A DNA stretch of 64,000 nucleotides from a virus: the IMG/VR virus record IMGVR_UViG_3300032046_005540, positions 62,001-126,000 of that record; one strand, written 5' to 3'. Below, one piece after another: positions 39,053 through 46,676 of this stretch. Below the pieces are notes generated by a model, which saw only the letters and a list, made by a program, of their open reading frames with translations, had not been told where the DNA came from and made no database searches. The position numbers and the translations under genes are program-made. How positions within the stretch are numbered: position 1 is the first letter of the stretch; every line of letters starts with the position of its first letter.

Positions 39053-39481
39053 TTATTCTCCATATATAGCACTCGATTTAGGACCTTCAAACACTTCAAC
39101 ACTTATAAGTTTAACAGGATAAAACTCAGATTGAAAATTGTAAAACAAAAATTGTGCCATATGTTCTGCCGTAGGATTTCCTTGCATAGGATAAATTTGT
39201 TGCCCTTGATCTTTTGAAATAACATTCTGACAATGTAAAATTTCTATAAGAGGATCAGCAAAATTCAATATAAGTCCATGATCCCAATGTTGATCAATCC
39301 ATCCTTGAATTACTTTTTTTACAACAGAAAAATCAACTACCATTCCATCTTTATTAAGATCTTCACTCTCAAATGTAAAAATAGCACGCCAAGAATGGCC
39401 ATGGATACGCCCGCAAGGTCCTTCATAATTTAATAACCTGTGAGCCGCATCCCATTTAACTTCCTTAGCAATCTTAAACAT
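39053..39481 (-). CDS. queD: 6-carboxy-5,6,7,8-tetrahydropterin synthase
   Basis: FKIAKEVKWDAAHRLLNYEGPCGRIHGHSW shows the zinc His residues and the catalytic Cys (GPCGRIHGH) of QueD. DGMVVDFSVVK, HWDHGLIL and PTAEHMAQFL follow as in the family. It makes 6-carboxytetrahydropterin from dihydroneopterin triphosphate. Length 142 is a little above the usual 120. The start overlaps the sigma-like gene by 8 bases, so the preQ0 genes follow it directly. Confidence 0.93.
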   Translation of the reverse strand: MFKIAKEVKWDAAHRLLNYEGPCGRIHGHSWRAIFTFESEDLNKDGMVVDFSVVKKVIQGWIDQHWDHGLILNFADPLIEILHCQNVISKDQGQQIYPMQGNPTAEHMAQFLFYNFQSEFYPVKLISVEVFEGPKSSAIYGE

Positions 39482-40082
39482 ATTTTTCCTCCATCAATTT
39501 TTTTAATACAGGTCTACATTTTTTTATTCTATTACGAACTGCCATTCCAGTAATACTTAACTCTCTTCCTATTTGTTCATAATTTGTAATACCTTTCAAC
39601 ATTACCTCAATAACTGCTTTTGTTTTGTTGTCTACATTCTTTGTTAATTTTTCAACTAAATCTTTTGTTTCAAGTTTTTTAACAAAACCACAATCATTTA
39701 TAAGTAAATGTTCTTGAACTTGATCAATATCAACCAAAGGTGCTTTTAAACTTTTAATAAAATTACAAGAAAAATTATAAAGTTGTTTTTTCATTAAATA
39801 ATTAAAACACATTCCTTTTTTTGGCTTCCATCCTCGAAGCAATCTCAACAAATCAATTTTAAGTTCTTGACTTAACTCCTTTGCATTTTCTGTATTTTTG
39901 CAAAAAGAATTTGCAACTTTTTGTATATACTTAGAAACAATTTGAATTAAAGTATTTATATACTTTTCATCTCTTGTCTCATAAAACCTTTCAGCAAGCC
40001 AATCAGCTTTCGTCATAGAAGAATCTTGAGAAGAATTTTCTGGAATTGTAAAAATATTATTATCAACCTTTATATGTATCAT
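39474..40082 (-). CDS. Sigma-70-family-like RNA polymerase sigma factor
   Basis: Residues about 45-110 look like region 2 (LIQIVSKYIQKVANSFCKNTENAKELSQELKIDLLRLL...GMCFNYLMKKQLYNF). Residues about 160-200 look like region 4 with a helix-turn-helix (ITNYEQIGRELSITGMAVRNRIKKC). The 202-residue size is like ECF or phage late sigma factors. It would direct host RNA polymerase to phage promoters. It overlaps the upstream gene by 20 bases. The four TTTTGTGTATAAT elements are candidate targets. The call is from pattern only. Confidence 0.6.
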   Translation of the reverse strand: MIHIKVDNNIFTIPENSSQDSSMTKADWLAERFYETRDEKYINTLIQIVSKYIQKVANSFCKNTENAKELSQELKIDLLRLLRGWKPKKGMCFNYLMKKQLYNFSCNFIKSLKAPLVDIDQVQEHLLINDCGFVKKLETKDLVEKLTKNVDNKTKAVIEVMLKGITNYEQIGRELSITGMAVRNRIKKCRPVLKKLMEEKYV

Positions 40083-40557
40083 TATGTTCCTTTGATAAAA
40101 GGGTTAAATACTTTGCTAACTTTTTGTCAACTTTCAAAGAGTCAATACTAAAAAATGCTAGACTTTCCTTTTCAGAAGCTTCTAAAAAATTAATTGGTGT
40201 TCTCATATCTTGTTTTATTTTTGTAATATAAGCATTTGAAGCATTTCTAAAAGCTTCAACTTTTTTTGGAAGTTTATTATCACTATTCACATATTGTAAA
40301 ATCTTTTTAGGTCCACAAACAGTAAAAAAATTAATTTCTTTAAAAAAAGAAGGATTCTGCGTCATAAATTCAAATAACAAAAGAAGAGACATAAAATCTA
40401 ATAATACTAAATCTTTATCAAAAACTATTGAACGATGTAACAACCCCCACTCAGGTATTACAAAACTACATATTCCTAAACCTTCTTTATCACCTTTTAT
40501 TTTTTTATGAGAACCTTTGAAATAAAATTTCATAAATACCTCTACTTTATAATACAC
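40063..40557 (-). CDS. Hypothetical protein, 164 aa
   Basis: Mixed alpha/beta protein (KFYFKGSHKKIKGDKEGLGICSFVI; LLDFMSLLLLFEFM). An internal ATG at residue 9 (MKFYF) is another possible start, because the first codons overlap the end of the primase zinc gene. No known domain. It lies between the primase zinc protein and the sigma-like gene. Confidence 0.6.
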   Translation of the reverse strand: MYYKVEVFMKFYFKGSHKKIKGDKEGLGICSFVIPEWGLLHRSIVFDKDLVLLDFMSLLLLFEFMTQNPSFFKEINFFTVCGPKKILQYVNSDNKLPKKVEAFRNASNAYITKIKQDMRTPINFLEASEKESLAFFSIDSLKVDKKLAKYLTLLSKEHNDTYKG

Positions 40558-41216
40558 TAAACGGAAAGAAGATTATCAAACTTTTCTAAAAATTTCAAAT
40601 AAAAAGAGTGTAATTTCTTAATCAAAGACTCAAGATCAATATTCTTTTCTGCTTTATAGTAACAAAGATATAGATCAAACCAATATTGACTTTCGTCATA
40701 CCATTGCCATAAATCTTTCAATCTTTTATAACACACCTCATATTCTTTAGAAGACAATTTATACAAAAGAACATTTTCTAATATATAATGCTTTTCTTTA
40801 ACTTTATTAAATATTTGACTTTCAATACTCTCACGAACTTCTCGAAATTTCATAATAGTTGTATCATCAGTTTTTGATTCAAGATTTTCCAACTTTCTTT
40901 TTAAAGTATCTAACGAAAAATTATTTTCATATCCAACCTTTTCAGCTAAAAAATGAACTGTTTCTTGAAACGATTTATGTTCTATTTCCATTACAAAATC
41001 AAAAACACTTGAACCTTTCTTACAACCAAAGCAATACCAAGTATTAGTTAAAGGAAATACAAAAAAACTCTTTGTTCTATTATCTGGGTGAAAAGGACAT
41101 AAAGATACATAATTATCTCCTGATTCTTCCAAAGGAATATTATATTCCTCAACTAAAGAAACAATATCAACTTTTTCTATGAGTTCACTTAAATCTATTT
41201 TTTTAAAATTAATCAT
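40557..41216 (-). CDS. Primase zinc-binding (CHC2) half, DnaG-like
   Basis: The N-terminal 100 residues are a textbook CHC2 zinc domain: VEEYNIPLEESGDNYVSLCPFHPDN with C40 and H43, then WYCFGCKKG with C62 and C65, and IEHKSFQETVHFLAEKVG. In DnaG this domain reads template DNA for primer start sites. Here it is followed by 120 residues of helix instead of the catalytic core, which is encoded 23 kb away at 16774-17445. It neighbours DnaB, which would hold the two parts together at the fork (inference). Confidence 0.87.
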   Translation of the reverse strand: MINFKKIDLSELIEKVDIVSLVEEYNIPLEESGDNYVSLCPFHPDNRTKSFFVFPLTNTWYCFGCKKGSSVFDFVMEIEHKSFQETVHFLAEKVGYENNFSLDTLKRKLENLESKTDDTTIMKFREVRESIESQIFNKVKEKHYILENVLLYKLSSKEYEVCYKRLKDLWQWYDESQYWFDLYLCYYKAEKNIDLESLIKKLHSFYLKFLEKFDNLLSV

Positions 41217-41220
41217 TCAA

Positions 41221-41481
41221 CTATTTCTCGTTTTTTAATTTAGATTCCATCAATAAGTCATCAATTACTTTTCGACTTCTCTCAAAAGTTAATCCAACTT
41301 TCAATCCAGTAGAATATGTATTTTGACAAACATCTTTTTCAAAAAAGTCAAGAATTTCCTTACTTGGTAAAGAAACATTTCTATCAGTTTGAACAAATCT
41401 AATCTCTACCGATGGGATAAGACTATTAATTTCTAAAGTAAATAAATATAGTTTCCCATCCTCTGATTCAAAATATAACAT
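41221..41481 (-). CDS. Hypothetical protein, 86 aa
   Basis: A beta-rich start (MLYFESEDGKLYLFTLEINSLIPSVEIRFVQ) is followed by a helical tail (FERSRKVIDDLLMESKLK). No family recognised. It lies between the primase zinc gene and dnaB, so an accessory replication role is possible but unsupported by sequence. Confidence 0.6.
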   Translation of the reverse strand: MLYFESEDGKLYLFTLEINSLIPSVEIRFVQTDRNVSLPSKEILDFFEKDVCQNTYSTGLKVGLTFERSRKVIDDLLMESKLKNEK

Positions 41482-41496
41482 TTTTATTTCCTCCTT

Positions 41497-42888
41497 TTAG
41501 AAGTCTTGTTCATCTCTTTTTGCTTTCTTCCAAATTTCTTGTAATTTATCTAAATCACCTATAAAATTTACACCAAAATCAGCAAATAATTCAATAGCTT
41601 TTGATTCACTATATCTACTCGCTACAATCTTTAAATAAACTTTTTTAGCGTGTTGAGTTGCCATTTCTTGTGCATTATTAATTCCATGCCAAATATTAAG
41701 GATTAAATCACAATGGGCTGCAGCCATATCTGAAAGAGCTACGTGTTCAGTATCCACTTCTTCCCTTTGAACATCTAAAGACCTTCTATTTTGTTGTGCC
41801 GCGGTCAATATAGATACCTTATAAGCTCTCGCAATCTCTTTTAATTCTCGAAATACATTATCATATTTTTCTGACCTATCTCTAAACTTTTCATCAGGTC
41901 TCATTAAATTAGCATAATCAATTAAAATATTATCAGGCTTAACTCCAAACACTTTTTTATGTAATTCTATTTCATAACCAACCCTCGAAGGTGTTATTCC
42001 TCGAGAAATATCAACTACATAAAAAGGACATTTTCTTTCTTTAAGATGCTCTAAAGTGTTCCTATAAATCTTTTCCTCTTCCTCAGTTAATTTAGCATCT
42101 CTTAAATCATTAAAAGAAATGCCGGTATATCTACTTTCCCACATTAATTGAAGCATTGCTAATTCCATTTCAATAGTAATATACATAACTTTATAACCTA
42201 AATCCGCGTCATTACATCCTACATTAAATAGAAAACGGCTTTTGCCTCTTTTCATTCTTCCAAAGACCATTGCAAGTTTTGAAGGAAATTGACCTCCAGT
42301 TGTTTGATCTAATTCAGTCATTCCATAAGGAATTCCTTTGTATTTTTCTGGATGTTCTTTTTTATCTAAATATTCTTTCCATCTTATCTCAGGATCTTCA
42401 TCAAGAAGAAGTCTACGAGTAACTTCATTTGAAGAATCGAATGTTTTAATATTTAAAATCTTTCCAGTAATATCTGACAAAGAATTAGAAATATTTCGGT
42501 CATTTGCTAAATCTTCTACCATATCAAAAGCAGTATTGTATAGTTCTCTTTTAATTTCTAATTCTTTCAACTCATCCAAATAAAACCTGAACCCAGAATC
42601 ATCTACAAATGTTTTTGATAACTCTCCATGTAAAGTTAATAAAGTAAATTGAAGATCAGTAGAAAACTCTTTTTCATTTCTTTTCAAAAACTTCTCTAAA
42701 ATATCGTAAGATAAAGTTTTATGATATTTTTCAAAATATCTACTTATTAAGTCAAATAACTTTTTATGATTTTCATCACAAAATGTTGAAACTTTAATTT
42801 TAGAAAGAGTTTCCTCTATATAACTAACATCTTTAAGTAGATATGAAAGAATAGTTTTTTCAACTACATTATCATTAAATTTTACCAT
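41497..42888 (-). CDS. dnaB: Replicative DNA helicase, DnaB family
   Basis: The 463-residue protein has a DnaB-type N-terminal helical domain (DNVVEKTILSYLL), a linker and the RecA-like motor: GRMKRGKSRF (Walker A), VMYITIEMEL, PDNILIDYANLM (Walker B), SILTAAQQNR (motif 3) and an arginine-finger region (VASRYSES). It unwinds DNA at the fork. A helicase loader (45044-45787) and primase zinc half (40557-41216) are close by. Its stop precedes the hypothetical 86-residue gene. Confidence 0.92.
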   Translation of the reverse strand: MVKFNDNVVEKTILSYLLKDVSYIEETLSKIKVSTFCDENHKKLFDLISRYFEKYHKTLSYDILEKFLKRNEKEFSTDLQFTLLTLHGELSKTFVDDSGFRFYLDELKELEIKRELYNTAFDMVEDLANDRNISNSLSDITGKILNIKTFDSSNEVTRRLLLDEDPEIRWKEYLDKKEHPEKYKGIPYGMTELDQTTGGQFPSKLAMVFGRMKRGKSRFLFNVGCNDADLGYKVMYITIEMELAMLQLMWESRYTGISFNDLRDAKLTEEEEKIYRNTLEHLKERKCPFYVVDISRGITPSRVGYEIELHKKVFGVKPDNILIDYANLMRPDEKFRDRSEKYDNVFRELKEIARAYKVSILTAAQQNRRSLDVQREEVDTEHVALSDMAAAHCDLILNIWHGINNAQEMATQHAKKVYLKIVASRYSESKAIELFADFGVNFIGDLDKLQEIWKKAKRDEQDF

Positions 42889-42890
42889 AT

Positions 42891-43628
42891 TTATTCACTT
42901 TTTTTAGACTTTGGAAAGTTTACAAAAAATGGCATCGCAACATCAAAAGTAAGTCTTGGATCTTTAAAACTTTTAACTACTTCATAATAAGATTTCAAAG
43001 GCATTCCATTCCACTTTTTTTCATTCCACAACTTATTTAACTTTGTACCCTTTGCAGGCCTACAATACATTGCGTGAACTTGAATAATATTAGGAAGAGA
43101 CAAAGATTGTTCTAATGATTCTCTAAACTCCTTTATAGCAGTTTCATTATCTGTTACATAAGGTTTTGCTAATATATAAATAATATACTCAAAATTTCTA
43201 TTTTCACTAACTAACTTTTTTACATCTTCAAAATCAAAACCCTTTCCAATCTCTTTACTTCTATTAGGAAATACCGTCTCTAAACCAATACAAACTTCCA
43301 TTTCAATTTCAGGTTTTTCATTTGGAATAAATTCAGGTCTTGATTCTACTCTTAATTTTTTAACGCCATTTTCTTTTAAATACTTGATAACATCTCTCCA
43401 AGAAACTTGCATTTGTTCTAAATCAAAAAAGGATCCAGAATTAAAAATTCTAAAGTATTCAGGATACCCTCCATATGTTTCTTTACATGTTTTGAATTGG
43501 TCCCAAATATCTTCAGGAGTTGTTTCTGGATCCGTATCTTTTTTGAATCCACAGAAAATGCATCTACCCCATCTACAAGGCTTTACTCTTAAGCAAATTG
43601 TATTTTTATCCATCCAAACACATTTCAT
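42891..43628 (-). CDS. RaSEA-like radical SAM protein (archaeosine formation)
   Basis: CX4CX2C at C18, C23 and C26 (PCRWGRCIFCGF) is a radical SAM cluster site. NSGSFFD (63-69), VESRPEF (94-100), IGLET (114-118) and GKGF (128-131) match the conserved string of the archaeal RaSEA family (SGSFLD, ESRPEF, IGLET, KGF) as I know it. In archaea RaSEA partners with ArcS to make archaeosine in tRNA from a lysine adduct of preQ0. An ArcS-like gene lies just upstream. At 245 residues it is shorter than archaeal members. A DNA target is inference. Confidence 0.8.
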   Translation of the reverse strand: MKCVWMDKNTICLRVKPCRWGRCIFCGFKKDTDPETTPEDIWDQFKTCKETYGGYPEYFRIFNSGSFFDLEQMQVSWRDVIKYLKENGVKKLRVESRPEFIPNEKPEIEMEVCIGLETVFPNRSKEIGKGFDFEDVKKLVSENRNFEYIIYILAKPYVTDNETAIKEFRESLEQSLSLPNIIQVHAMYCRPAKGTKLNKLWNEKKWNGMPLKSYYEVVKSFKDPRLTFDVAMPFFVNFPKSKKSE

Positions 43629-43773
43629 TCATATCCTCCCTCTCTTCTAATCTCCTCAACTCAATATCTATCTCTTTAAGTTTTTTACTTTTTTTATCAA
43701 GTTCTTTTTCCAAATGAACAATTTGAAGTTCTAATTGACCTTTCTTTCTTTTCAAACAATTGTAGTCTTTCAT
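43606..43773 (-). CDS. Small coiled-coil protein, 55 aa, between ArcS-like and RaSEA-like genes
   Basis: The start overlaps the ArcS-like stop (ATGA). The product is a charged helix (KRKKGQLELQIVHLEKELDKKSKKLKEIDIELRRLEE) with no motif. Its end overlaps the RaSEA-like start by 23 bases. It could be a linker subunit of the pair or an accidental open frame; coiled-coil regularity and coupling favour a real gene. Confidence 0.48.
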   Translation of the reverse strand: MKDYNCLKRKKGQLELQIVHLEKELDKKSKKLKEIDIELRRLEEREDMNEMCLDG

Positions 43774-44561
43774 ATTATCCCCTTTATTTTTTCAGCTTCG
43801 GTAGGAGTATCAATCCCACACAATTTAATAATTTCTAAAAATGGTTCATACCTATGAAAATTCCTATATTCGTCAAATTTATTAATTGAAAAATACTTTT
43901 TACATCTTAAATAAACTTGCCACAAATCCGGATACGAATTATTATATTTAAGAACAAACGGATGTTCCCAAAATTCTTCAGGAACTACTCCAATAGTAGT
44001 AATTACTACTTTATAATATTCGTCTAAATTTTCTATTTTCGCATATATCTCCTTATGAGTTTTTGAAGTGTTATAAGGTCTTTCAGCAGAACAAGACAAA
44101 AGTAAACATTTCTTTTTATCAGTTTTAAAACTACTCATTTGATCTAACAATTCACGAATATACAACCTATTATAAGAATGGAAACTTGATACCATTATCT
44201 TTTTATCTTCAGGTAAAATATCTTTAGTAACCCCTTTCAAATCAACTTGCATTAGAATATCAGAACAAATAGGAGTAAAAGAAGCAAACATTTCTATTAA
44301 ATCACGAAGACAACCTTTTTCTTTTGCCCTCTCTATCCAATTCAAAATTTCTTCAATAGAATAAATAGACCATAATCCATAATTAATATCTTTGTGAACA
44401 CTTTCTTTTTCAACCTCATGACCAAAATAAATCAAAAACGGAACTTGACTTAATGGTGCGTTCTTTACAAACCACTTCTCTTTCAACCCACGAGAAGCAA
44501 AAGATTTGAGTGCGGTTCCATTATAAACAAAAGGATATTTTTTAAAATCAACGGTTTTCAT
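43770..44561 (-). CDS. ArcS-like (DUF5591) protein, archaeosine synthase family
   Basis: The key motif is CSAERPYNTSKTH at 157-169. It corresponds to the ArcS signature PC-x3-KPY-x2-S-x2-H (C157, RPY 161-163, S166, H169), with Arg for Lys and Ser before the Cys. VVITTIGVVPEEF and YPDLWQVYLRCKKYF follow, as in the DUF5591 domain. Archaeal ArcS adds lysine to preQ0 in tRNA. This protein lacks room for the PUA domain of archaeal ArcS, so tRNA may not be its target. The gene is followed by a radical SAM partner, and preQ0 is made by neighbouring genes. Confidence 0.75.
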   Translation of the reverse strand: MKTVDFKKYPFVYNGTALKSFASRGLKEKWFVKNAPLSQVPFLIYFGHEVEKESVHKDINYGLWSIYSIEEILNWIERAKEKGCLRDLIEMFASFTPICSDILMQVDLKGVTKDILPEDKKIMVSSFHSYNRLYIRELLDQMSSFKTDKKKCLLLSCSAERPYNTSKTHKEIYAKIENLDEYYKVVITTIGVVPEEFWEHPFVLKYNNSYPDLWQVYLRCKKYFSINKFDEYRNFHRYEPFLEIIKLCGIDTPTEAEKIKGII

Positions 44562-44728
44562 ATTGCCTTAATAAAAGTTTTTATTGCTTTACAAATTTCA
44601 CAATGAGTAACAAAAGACTTTGCAGGTTTATTCTTTCTTTTAAATCCTAAAAATTTTCCTCTCCATTCCGCCACTATATCGATTTTTACATTACCACATT
44701 GCTCACATTTGTATGAAATAGCTTTCAT
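44558..44728 (-). CDS. Small zinc-ribbon protein, 56 aa
   Basis: CEQC (C8, C11) and CEIC (C43, C46) form a four-Cys zinc ribbon around a basic centre (EWRGKFLGFKRKNKPAK). Its stop overlaps the start of the ArcS-like gene as ATGA, and an AGGAGG site precedes it. A nucleic-acid-binding helper of the ArcS-like protein is imaginable (inference). No named family. Confidence 0.58.
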   Translation of the reverse strand: MKAISYKCEQCGNVKIDIVAEWRGKFLGFKRKNKPAKSFVTHCEICKAIKTFIKAI

Positions 44729-44729
44729 T

Positions 44730-45044
44730 TTATTTACCTCCTAAATTTTCAAATTCCTCGCAAGCTTTTTTAAAAACTTCTTTTTTTGTTTTTCTATTAT
44801 AAATAAAACTTTTACTGCCTAAACATTCTTCTACTTCATTCTCTTCGATTTTTTTAAATATTATAAATTCAGGTTCATAATATTTTGAATCTCCTCTACC
44901 ACACCAAGCAGTTTTTCCACCTACCTTACATAACATACCAATTTCTGTTTCTTTTATAATTTCTACATTCGCTCCGAAATCTACCCCAGGCACTTCTATA
45001 CAATTTTTTCCTTTTTCGTTAGTATATCTTTTTATAGTAGCCAT
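44730..45044 (-). CDS. Hypothetical protein, 104 aa
   Basis: A compact beta-rich start (TIKRYTNEKGKNCIEVPGVDFGANVEII) with GGKTAWCGRGDSKYY and a basic helical end. No family recognised. It is coupled to the DnaC-like gene upstream (shared base at 45044) and has a good AGGAG site. Its position suggests a small accessory protein of replication or modification. Confidence 0.6.
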   Translation of the reverse strand: MATIKRYTNEKGKNCIEVPGVDFGANVEIIKETEIGMLCKVGGKTAWCGRGDSKYYEPEFIIFKKIEENEVEECLGSKSFIYNRKTKKEVFKKACEEFENLGGK

Positions 45045-45787
45045 TATTTTTCTCCTAACAATTCTTTTTTAATATCTTTTAAAATCTCAGGACGAAAACT
45101 TTCACCAACTAAAGGAACATTGATCAATCTCTCTGAAAAAATTTCATAAATAGTTTTACCAAAGCCTTCTAAAACTTTTGAAGGTTCCTTATTAGAAGTT
45201 ACAATAAATGGTTTTCCCGAATAATACCTTTTCTTAAACAACTCATCTAACAAAGTATCAATCAATTCTGTTTTATATTTTTTGTCTATTTCATCTACGA
45301 GTAAAAAATCCACATCTTCTATAATATAGAAAAGAAATTCTTTTGTTCTCATATCTCTTAATGCGGTATGAGCTAAATTTATCAATTCCGAAAGAAGAAT
45401 AAAATGAGCTTTATATTTTTGAGTCAAAGCCTTTTTCAAAATTGAACATCCAATAAAACTTTTACCAACACCATAAGAACCATGAATAAACAAACCAGAA
45501 CCTGTTTCGACAACTTTAGATAAATTTTCCGAATACTTACCAATAATTTCTAATGAACCGCTATTTTTATCTAAAAATGGTGAAGTAAAGTATTTAAAAT
45601 CAAGTTCCAAATCCCAATAACTTCTAGGAATATTTGCATTAAGCATATCTACATAACGCCGAAACTCATCAATACAACTACACAATTTAAAACCTTCAGG
45701 AGTTAAATAACGACCTTTACCTTCACATTTAGAACAATTGTCTAAAATCTTTATTTTTAATTTTTCTACATCTTGAACGGAATACAT
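45044..45787 (-). CDS. DnaC/DnaI-like helicase loader (AAA+)
   Basis: A zinc-like CSKCEGKGRYL...CSC at residues 18-39 leads into an AAA+ ATPase: GSYGVGKSF (Walker A), FLLVDEIDK (Walker B), PFIVTSNKEP (sensor 1) and FSERLINVP (arginine finger). The layout fits the DnaC/IstB group that loads DnaB on DNA. With 247 residues it is of normal length. DnaB is encoded about 3 kb downstream. An IstB transposon helper is unlikely because no transposase is near. Confidence 0.85.
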   Translation of the reverse strand: MYSVQDVEKLKIKILDNCSKCEGKGRYLTPEGFKLCSCIDEFRRYVDMLNANIPRSYWDLELDFKYFTSPFLDKNSGSLEIIGKYSENLSKVVETGSGLFIHGSYGVGKSFIGCSILKKALTQKYKAHFILLSELINLAHTALRDMRTKEFLFYIIEDVDFLLVDEIDKKYKTELIDTLLDELFKKRYYSGKPFIVTSNKEPSKVLEGFGKTIYEIFSERLINVPLVGESFRPEILKDIKKELLGEK

Positions 45788-45816
45788 TTATTCCTCTTTA
45801 CTTTTATCAAAACAGA

Positions 45817-45972
45817 TTAATTACCTTCTTTAATTCCCAGTTCCTTCCATTCTCTTTTTTTCAATATATCACAAGCTTCACCTAAACATAAGTTAAATTT
45901 TTCACATATTTGACATATATCCAACCCTTCTTTGAATGCTTTATAAACTTGATCTTCTAATGTCTGTTCCAT
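45817..45972 (-). CDS. Small helix-turn-helix-like protein, 51 aa
   Basis: The preferred start is the ATG at 45972 after AAAGGAGAT; a longer frame overlaps the L,D-transpeptidase gene without a binding site. DQVYKAFKEGLDICQICEKFNLCLGEACDILKKREW reads as two helices separated by a turn, like the recognition part of an HTH. It could be a tiny regulator. Confidence in function is low. Confidence 0.55.
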   Translation of the reverse strand: MEQTLEDQVYKAFKEGLDICQICEKFNLCLGEACDILKKREWKELGIKEGN

Positions 45973-45983
45973 TTTTATCTCCT

Positions 45984-46526
45984 TTATCTTATAATAACCT
46001 TTGTTCCAACCATTACATTTCTCCATACTATTTCTAAATCTATATCCTCTAATCTAATACAACCATGCGAAACTCTTCCCTGAACTCTTGCTCCTCTAAT
46101 ACCATGAATTCCCACTTCACCTCCTAAATCTAACTTATACTTTCCTAAATGATTCCTTATAATTCTACTTGGATCATTAGGTGGAGGAATTGGTTTTCCT
46201 TCTTCTATAAATGCCCAATCTGGTTTTCTCCAAATTGGATTTCGAATTTTAGCTACAACCTTTCTTTCTCCCGAAGGAGTTCCAAATTTCCAAACTTTGT
46301 TTCCATATTTAAGAATTTTCCCTGTTCCTATTCCACATTTAGCTTTCCAAATTGTATCAGCATCTATTATCAAATATAAAGTCTGAGAGGTCTTATCAAT
46401 TAATATATAAGTTTTAGTTGAGTCTATTGTTCGGTCATGGTAATCTACTATTCCAACTCCATAACTTTTTTGGAAGCTAAAAAGTAAACTAAAAATAATA
46501 AGACTTAAAAAAATAGTTTTAGACAT
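45984..46526 (-). CDS. L,D-transpeptidase (YkuD domain) with signal peptide
   Basis: The first 22 residues are a signal peptide (KTIFLSLIIFSLLFSF). The YkuD core has YILIDKTSQTLYLI at the start, and HGIRG (141-145) plus SHGCIRL (153-159) with catalytic C156. These enzymes form 3-3 cross-links in peptidoglycan or attach proteins to it outside the inner membrane. Phage genomes rarely encode one. It may reinforce or remodel the host wall, or act against lysis by others. A lipoprotein and a possible outer-membrane barrel are encoded about 2 kb upstream. Confidence 0.88.
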   Translation of the reverse strand: MSKTIFLSLIIFSLLFSFQKSYGVGIVDYHDRTIDSTKTYILIDKTSQTLYLIIDADTIWKAKCGIGTGKILKYGNKVWKFGTPSGERKVVAKIRNPIWRKPDWAFIEEGKPIPPPNDPSRIIRNHLGKYKLDLGGEVGIHGIRGARVQGRVSHGCIRLEDIDLEIVWRNVMVGTKVIIR

Positions 46527-46537
46527 AATTCATCTAT

Positions 46538-46633
46538 TCAAGAAAATAACCAATCTATAAATTTACTAACAAACCACCAAATACCAAAAACCATTAATAT
46601 ACCTATAATAGGAATAAACAAAAGTAATACACC
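46538..46633 (-). CDS. Possible tiny membrane peptide, 31 aa
   Basis: A GTG-started frame, hydrophobic throughout (FLFIPIIGILMVFGIWWFVS) and ending in DWLFS. It lies between a 39-residue membrane protein gene and the L,D-transpeptidase. No good ribosome binding site is visible at the right distance, so it is only a candidate. Confidence 0.28.
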   Translation of the reverse strand, partial: GVLLLFIPIIGILMVFGIWWFVSKFIDWLFS

Positions 46634-46676
46634 TTTAAATATCATATACTTTTCCTTTTCGTTGTTTTCTTCTTAT

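Noticed and set aside
45044-45787. IstB-type transposon helper
   Set aside because: The fold also fits IstB, but there is no transposase or terminal repeat, and DnaB and primase genes nearby favour DnaC.
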